Shown here piece by piece: positions 57,601 to 64,000 of a stretch of 64,000 nucleotides of DNA (position 1 is its first letter; every line of letters begins with the position of its first letter). Origin of the DNA: Ophthalmolycus amberensis (lineage: Eukaryota > Chordata > Actinopteri > Perciformes > Zoarcidae); assembly GCA_024529925.1 (NCBI GenBank), contig JAFEUB010000787.1, positions 3,959,501 to 4,023,500 on the forward strand. Direction: 5' to 3'. The notes below the pieces were generated by a model that was not told the DNA's origin, searched no databases, and saw nothing but the letters and a program-made list of their open reading frames with translations. The translations under genes and the position numbers were made by a program.

Positions 57601-60600
57601 TAGACTTTCCAAAAACACTGGTCAGCAGCACTGACTGATCAAGCTAGGCAGGATATACTGAGACCAAATGTCCAATCCTTCAGCAGTGATTGACATGGCA
57701 AGAGGCCCATTTCACGAAGGGATGATGGAGACACGTCCGATAATAACCTGCTTTGTGCTGCAGCGGGGCATAACATCAGCCTCCTCTGACATCATGTCAC
57801 ATGACAGCAGCTAAAACAAACCAAGTCATCCGGCACACGGCTCCTTTCTCATGTGTGTGCATGTGCCCCATCCAAGTTATCAGATATCGTGTTATCTGCT
57901 ATAAAGTTGTCATTAGAGTGGAAAACGTCAACTAATATATTAGTATATATATTAGTATCTATAATATATATATTTACATAACATTTTGGTTTTTCTTTGT
58001 ATATTGGCACTTATTATTATTACTATTATGATTGCTATTGCTATTATTATTATTATTATTATTATTGTTATTATTAACTAGTATAATTGTTATTTTAACC
58101 TGGTTTTAGTAGATTGTCATTCCAGATCCTAATCAGAATTAAATTAATATCAGGTTTTCTGTAACGCATTGATTTGCTGTTAAAGTGACCTGCTCTTCAG
58201 CCCACTTTGTCACAGTGTGTCATACCACTCATTCGACTTCCTTATTAACAAAAAAAGGATATACTGTATATCTCCTGAAATTCATCTATACAGCTTTACC
58301 CCTGAAGCTCACAATGAGACTATCCTGGTAAATAAATGATATGAATGAAATGATAAAAAAATATATGGCAACACAGTGTTTGACCTTGTTTTGTTTGACA
58401 AACGAAGCCGCTCTTATCAAACTATGCAGATCCAAAATGAAGCCAAAAGATTGTTTCTAATGTCACAGTGTGTGCTTTTGGGTTAAAAGGATCTGGATCC
58501 ACCCTACAAGAAGCACACTGAAGCTCCTACTTGATAGTTGTTTGTATTAATTATTATTATTGCAGCACTAAAATGTAAAAATCACAAATAATGGTACAGC
58601 TCCAATGGAGATATCATCGGCTAGCTGTCAGGGATTTAGTAGAGTTGAGGTCAGGTCACAACAACAAGCAACAACAGTTATTTGTAACTGCGAAAATTAA
58701 TTGTTTCAGCAAAACTTACACACATACACACACACCTGCACATGCTGACATTATAAGGAATTGAAGGAATTTTTTTCTTTACTCACATGGGAAGAAATTT
58801 ATTCCCTTAGTTTTTTTCAACACCTGCGACCCAGCTGTAGATAAGTTTTTCTCCGACAGTTTTTTAGATTTCTGCTGAAACTGCAACATCAGTTTTTAGG
58901 TATATGTTAGAGGACAACATCTTCTCTTGTTCTTGAAGAGTGTTTTTGACACACTTTAGCTTTAATGTTTATGTGTATTTCACCAACTTTCCTATAAGAA
59001 CCAATATCCTTCAGCATAAACGTAATTAAGCTCTGTTTCTAGAGCATCCATAGGAGAACCCATGGATGAAGGATTACGAAAGACTTCAAACAAACTACTC
59101 AACATGTCTTCTCCACAAAAGTCATGTTGTTTTCAGGTTTTTCATTATGAGAGCTAAAAGTCCACCACAGAGTATTAATAGAGCCAATAAGAGGGCTGGA
59201 CAGGGAGAGGGGATGTGGGCAGTAAAAAGAGAAAACGGAGGATGATTATGGAGGTCGCTGGACGGGGATCTTGAATGTAGGAGGGGGAGGGAGTCAATGG
59301 GACCAGGACAAGGAGTAAAGATCCTCCATTCTGGAATGTCCTGTCAAGGAGTAAAGACAGGACATTCCAGAATGGAGGATAAAATGCAGGTGTTGAATAA
59401 CTGGACAGATTAGTTGTGACTTTAATAAATAAAGGCAGCAACGTAATGAAATAATTAAGAAGTTATAGAAAATAAATATCTATTTACGGATTGAAATTAT
59501 TTTGTCAGAATTTGTAACAGTATGTAAAGAGCTGGTAGTAAAGTACAAGTTCTCCCTCAGTTGAATGGTCCCTTGTTAAATAGCTATGTGGTCCAGGTGT
59601 AACTTCATACTTTCAATAAAGAAAAGCATATACTATTGATTTTACCACATGTAGTGTCTGTATAGCCTTTGGAGAGAAATGTTATAGCATTTAGAGTGCG
59701 GTAAAATCTCATTATTCCCTGAAATATAGTGGTGTAGAAGAATACATCTCTGGGAAATGCTGATTTATTTATTAAAATGTTATTTTCCACCTCTGCACGT
59801 CACAAAGAACAGAACAGAAATCACTTTGTCAAAATATTTTCTGACGGTAAAGTCTTGTTGGAGCTGTGGAGTCAATCTGAGCCCATGCAGAGTCAATGGC
59901 CCTCTGGTTAGACCTCCTGCAGTCCCCCCCCCCCCCCCCCCCCCTTAACTTTTGTGTTTGAAGAACATTCCCCATATGAGAAAGAAAGTAATTTGGCTCT
60001 CCTTCAATCTTGATTCTTTCGTTCTTTTAAAAGGATGGAATTGGGGAGATCCGTTGTTGCCCAGGCAACAGGCAGGGGATCATTGTGTGCGTGCGGGGCT
60101 GACTAAGTCAACAAGTTTCCCATGGCTGTTCAGAAAAAGAAATTGGAGGAGAGCAGGAGAATTGGGGTGGGGGGTGTTGGGTTTATGAAAGGATTGCAGC
60201 AATAAGATCAGCGCGCAAGAAAGAAAAAGAGAGAGAGGAGGGAGGCAAAGATGTCGGGGTCGGAGAGGAGGGTCAGCAGGGGAGGGCTACTACGGGGGCA
60301 CCCTGAAACAAGAGGTGGGGTGTTTGGGAGAGGAGAGGAAGAATTTGGGAGAAGAGAATGAGGGAGGGGAGGATGAAGAGGGGAGGATGAGGAGGGGAGG
60401 AAGAGGACCCAAAAGAGTTGTATAAAAGCCTTAGTCCTGAGCATGTTGAGAACAGAGGAACAGAGAGGGCCAAAGCAGGGGCAGTAGGTAAACACACACA
60501 CACACACCACACACACACATGCACACATATGACAGCTCTGAATGAAGATAATAGCCATAATAGGACGTGACACTTTGAAACGTTTCCAAATCCAGTTCTC

Positions 60601-63600
60601 TGGATGGCTGTATTTCTTTTTAGCACCTTTATTGTGACAAAGCCTGTTTAATGCTGTCAGAGCTGTGGAGGAAGGTTTAGCCTCCAGGCTCCATGCACCG
60701 TCAAACTACTCTGTGGCTATAACTTGTATTTTTCTACAGCAGTGATTTGTCAATCCTTAACTGAGAACCAGTTTTGTCAAAACTATTTCTCGTGCAACCT
60801 GAAATTGATATGTAGCTTTTCAGCAGGCCCGTAAAATAAAACTCACCACGTATTTTAGGTTACATATAATTAGCATCCTGCCTTCCTTGCAGGAATGATC
60901 ATCAGACTTAGCAGGGAGAAAAGTATTTATTTGTAACTCGATAATCAGCTGCAACACTTTTTTTTGTTTTGCATTTAACGTCGCTCTGTTGGTATTTTCT
61001 CTGCCAAATATTCAATTGAGGTCCGACTGTTAGTCCCCGTCTAATCTCTGTTTTAACAATAACCTAATGTCACACTTTGGGACATACAGTGCTGTAGTAT
61101 GATCAAATAGAACACAATCGTTGGAATGATGCTAACTCTACTGGGGGTGAAACCTGTTGCCCAACTAGCAAAAGCAAAAAAATCACAATTTGAGAACATA
61201 ATCTCTGGCTTGTTTTCAAAGAGTTTCTGCTTGCAGCTATTTGCTTAAACTATATTATCTGTATATATTGGATGTACAGTATGTTAACAGCTTTTGTGTA
61301 TTAGATCTGGTCGGTGTTGTTTTCCCATCTGTAAAGGAGTCAGATTGAGTTTCCTGCCGCTCTTTGTTATCATAGATTGCTGGGCAGATAATCCAGATAG
61401 ATGTAATTGACCCATAATTACAGCACCTTTTCCCAGGCTAACTGTATGCTCGTACAGACAGAAGCTAGTGACACATCTATGGTTGCGGAGCAGCATGACT
61501 AAAAGTGAAAGGGATCTTTTTTTCCATGTACAGTAACATCAGCTGAACCAGATTCTGAGATGATTGCACTGTATTTGAAATATTCCTGCACTCTCTTGAT
61601 GCAACTACACAGCATTGGCGACATTTGATCTCCATTTTGCTTAAGAGCATGTGACTGAAAGCCATTTGTGTGTAATTGTAAATGCATGACTGAAACTATA
61701 ACTCTTTGGAGGACAAACCCTTTTGTACTGAAATAGATTCATTTAGATGATATGTCCTTTTCAGGTATGGCCGCTCTGGACGGCCGTGCTTCTGGGAAAA
61801 TGGGGCTGAGGGCGGTGGTCTACTACACCACCACTACTGTCATTGCCGTGTTCATCGGTATCGTCTTGGTTCTCATTATTCACCCTGGAAAAGGATCAAA
61901 GGATGAGTTCACCAAACAGCCGAAGATAGAGGAGATCAACGCATCTGATGCCTTCCTGGACCTCATCAGGTGCCCACACAAACATTCATGCACGTTTGTA
62001 ATCTGTAAATAATCGGTTAATCCTAACGAACATGTACCTCTTTCGTTGTGTCTTCTAGAAACATGATTCCTCCTAACCTTGTGGAGGCTTGCACCAAACA
62101 GGTGACTCTCCCACAACATCCCCTGTCTTTGTCCTGCAGTTACATGAAATATTGTATTCCTTAATTGTCTCACTTTAGCATAGAGTGCACATTTCACATT
62201 GTTTAAAGCCTCTCCGGCACGTTTCTTTTGTATGGTCATAATGCCGTCGTCATTCTTGTGGATCTCTGTTACGCACGAAATTAAATTCCTCAGCAATTAA
62301 ATGTAAATTTGCTTTCCATGCTTACATCTGACTCAGCTGAGTTGATAACTGAGGCCCTCGTCTCCGTGCCCCTTTCATTTCCTTATTCCAACACATTTTA
62401 TGCAGGCGGGGGAACATTGTGACATTTTGTGTACCAGATGGACAAACAAATAACTATACATCCTAATCTATTTGTTTTAGTGTAAATAATTGAAATTGAA
62501 CATGCTAGCCTGGAATTCTTATGAAGTTTAAGACACACTTTCTTTATATTCTGGTCAATAGACCCTGACTCAAATACTTATTCTTTATTCTTGACTAAAA
62601 GTATTTATAAAAATATTACTGCTCCAGGAATTAATCGCTATTCAACTCGTCCTCTTTGCAGTTCAAGACGCAGTATGCCAAGAGAGTAGTCCTCGTGAGG
62701 ATAACAGTGAATGACACCGTATTCACGCTCAACGGTAGCGAGGAGATCACCCGGGAGGAGACGATCCCAGTGCCAGGGTCGGTGAACGGAGTCAATGCTC
62801 TCGGCCTGGTGGTGTTCTCGATCTGCTTCGGTCTGATCATCGGGAGCATGAAGGAACAGGGGAAGCCCCTCAAGGACTTCTTCGACTGTCTCAATGAAGC
62901 CGTCATGAGGCTGGTCGCCATAATCATGTGGTGAGTACCAGCAGGGATGGATTGCTGAATGGGTAGAGAGCGATGAATGTGGAATGAAGTGTCGGATGAT
63001 CTGCATTAACAGTAACACTCATCGAACCTCAGGTACGCCCCTATCGGTATCCTGTTCCTGATTGCTGGGAAGATCGTGGAGATGGACGACATCACATCCA
63101 TGGGTGGCCAGCTGGCAATGTACACTGTGACGGTCATTTGCGGCCTGACCATCCACGCCGTAGTTGTCCTACCAACGCTCTACTTCATCGTCACCAGGAA
63201 GAACCCCTACGTCTTCATCGGTGGGCTGTTGCAGGCACTCATCACTGCCCTGGGAACATCATCAAGGTATGTGATTGGGTTTTTTATCCATAAATATCAA
63301 TTATTGTTCAATTGAAGTCCAACTCAAGGTAGAATGTATTGTCATTCTCTTATGTACAATAGTAGGGAATTTAAATTGTTGCATTGTTAAATCATAGCTG
63401 ACTTGCAGTGAGTGGTTTTACACTTTGGTAAAGAGCCTCCCTGGAAGCAACGGATGATGAGCGTTGATGAGCGTTGATGAGCATGATTCAGCATCTTGTG
63501 GTAATTTCTAGGAGACTGGGTTGATTTTTCCGTTTGTTTTTTCACTCTCCCCCTCCCTCTCTTCTCTGTCAGTTCTGCCACACTGCCGGTCACTTTTAAA

Positions 63601-63767
63601 TGCCTGGAGGAAAACAACAAGGTGGACAAGCGCGTGACCCGTTTCGTGCTCCCTGTCGGCGCCACCATAAACATGGATGGCACAGCTTTATATGAAGCCC
63701 TGGCTGCCATCTTTATTGCTCAGGTCAATGATTATGACCTTACCTTTGGACAGATTCTCACCATCAG
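54681..63767 (+). CDS. slc1a3: Glutamate/aspartate transporter EAAT1 (GLAST), 3'-truncated by window edge
   Basis: Na+/H+/K+-coupled trimeric transporter that clears synaptic glutamate into astrocytes and Mueller glia. Coding exons: 54681-54864 (exon starts 54657), 55795-55932, 61765-61969, 62059-62101, 62662-62930, 63033-63266, 63573-63767. These encode 422 aa plus 2 nt; human is 542 aa, so TM8 and the C-tail lie beyond the right edge. Landmarks are [20 protein letters not shown] (TM2), two sequons at N207 and N214 in the TM4 extracellular loop (near human N206/N216), VPGSVNGVNALGLVVFS (TM4-5), the HP1 serine-rich motif GTSSSSATLP across the last junction, and NMDGTALYE (TM7, residues 391-399), which binds Na+ and substrate. 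The TM4 loop is about 18 residues shorter than in human. Teleosts have a and b copies; I cannot tell which this is. Confidence 0.97.
56858..57188 (+). repeat. Degenerate T-rich minisatellite
   Basis: Imperfect tandem copies of a unit near 21 bp built on TGTCTCTTTGTAGTTGTTTTG, about 15 copies. Similar arrays occur widely in teleosts. The open frame across it is a by-product of the repeat. Confidence 0.85.
58018..58078 (+). repeat. (TTA)n trinucleotide microsatellite
   Basis: Interrupted TTA/ATT repeats, the longest uninterrupted part being about nine units. It lies in the large slc1a3 intron. Confidence 0.85.
59321..59380. repeat. Perfect 25-bp inverted repeat with 10-nt loop
   Basis: The arms 59321-59345 and 59356-59380 are exact reverse complements and the loop is 59346-59355. 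The loop CAAGGAGTAAAG is itself a repeat of 59309-59320, immediately left of the first arm. It lies in slc1a3 sense RNA within an intron. Confidence 0.95.
60197..60416 (+). repeat. Long purine-rich (G/A) tract
   Basis: Over 200 nt of almost pure G and A on the plus strand, including near-tandem GAGGGGAGGATGA units around 60365-60400. It ends right before the TATA motif at 60421. Such polypurine tracts can form triplexes and bind GAGA/Sp1-type factors. Confidence 0.8.
60421..60487 (+). promoter_or_regulatory. slc1a3: Candidate internal slc1a3 promoter and alternative first exon
   Basis: A consensus TATAAAAG (60421-60428) follows a G/A-rich tract and is followed, about 60 nt on, by a good splice donor GCAGTAG|GTAAAC (60488). 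Transcription would start near 60450. Splicing to the exon at 61765 would place ATGGCC (61767) in the normal frame with a purine at -3 and G at +4. A 14-codon uORF (ATG 60443) ends in TAG exactly at the donor. This is inferred; no transcript evidence is available here. Confidence 0.35.
63443..63483 (+). repeat. Short tandem repeat, 11-bp unit
   Basis: Three near-identical copies of GATGAGCGTTG in the intron before the slc1a3 exon at 63573. Confidence 0.85.
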
Positions 63768-64000
63768 GTATGTGATGTACTTAAAACATGAATTAATGCC
63801 ATTCATTCAATGATTTAAAAAAGACCCAAACTGATGTTTTTTTTTACCTGCTCAAAGAATTGAATCAGTTTTGGATGTACCAGAGAATATTTCAATTGCA
63901 TTTGTTTTTCCATTATGGCAAGAAATGCAGCCTAACCCAAGTGAAGCATCTCCAAGCCTCAAAACCACAGGTTGCTGCTTTATAAATGACTTTCCACCAG

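Larger units (their letters stand above)
55933..61764 (+). other. slc1a3: slc1a3 intron between coding exons 2 and 3 (5.8 kb)
   Basis: The largest intron in the window. It holds a degenerate minisatellite (56858-57188), a TTA trinucleotide tract (58018-58078), a perfect hairpin (59321-59380), a C18 run near 59926-59944, a purine-rich tract (60197-60416) and a TATA-exon-donor module (60421-60487). No exon of the canonical transporter is missing from it. Confidence 0.8.

Noticed and set aside
63443..63483. Direct repeats that might suggest a CRISPR-like array
   Set aside because: Three adjoining 11-bp copies without spacers in a vertebrate intron are a simple tandem repeat.

Overview
The window is nuclear DNA from a ray-finned fish, most likely a percomorph teleost. 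The evidence is five vertebrate genes with short GT-AG introns, dense CA/TG microsatellites, and interspersed repeats I recognise as typical of percomorph genomes. I identified the genes by comparing conceptual exon translations with remembered human orthologues; no search was run. Every exon set below keeps its reading frame across every junction.

Layout, left to right. (1) 128-18821, minus: agtpbp1 (cytosolic carboxypeptidase 1), 24 coding exons; the last C-terminal codons lie beyond the left edge. (2) About 18.85-20.6 kb: a head-to-head promoter interval. (3) 21551-28506, plus: naa35 (NatC auxiliary subunit), complete, 22 coding exons, 724 aa. (4) 33752-36968, minus: golm1 (GP73/GOLPH2), complete, 9 coding exons, 410 aa, convergent with naa35, with a non-coding first exon near 38.2 kb. 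(5) 39483-44507, minus: lmbrd2, complete, 17 coding exons, 687 aa, with a non-coding first exon near 45.55 kb. (6) 45.8-54.6 kb: a gene-poor interval holding a clean hAT-type MITE, retroelement debris, microsatellites and one unexplained ORF. (7) 54681-63767, plus: slc1a3 (glial glutamate transporter EAAT1/GLAST), coding exons 1-7 (422 aa); the 3' exons lie beyond the right edge.

The genes do not form a functional pathway; their grouping is ancestral synteny. In human, AGTPBP1-NAA35-GOLM1 lie at 9q21.33 and LMBRD2 and SLC1A3 at 5p13.2. Here the two blocks are joined, as expected if they were linked in the vertebrate ancestor (both map to the chicken Z).

The observations most worth checking are: AC/UG repeats at intron ends, with UG repeats serving as polypyrimidine tracts, led by a (GGGT)5-(CA)72 block touching an agtpbp1 acceptor; a TATA box, short exon and splice donor inside slc1a3 intron 3 that would give a transporter lacking its N-terminus; a perfect 25-bp hairpin in the same intron; a GC-AG intron, an altered furin site and an in-frame extension after the stop in golm1; and ZNF143-like elements at the promoters plus one orphan copy. 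I found no prokaryotic, viral or CRISPR system.
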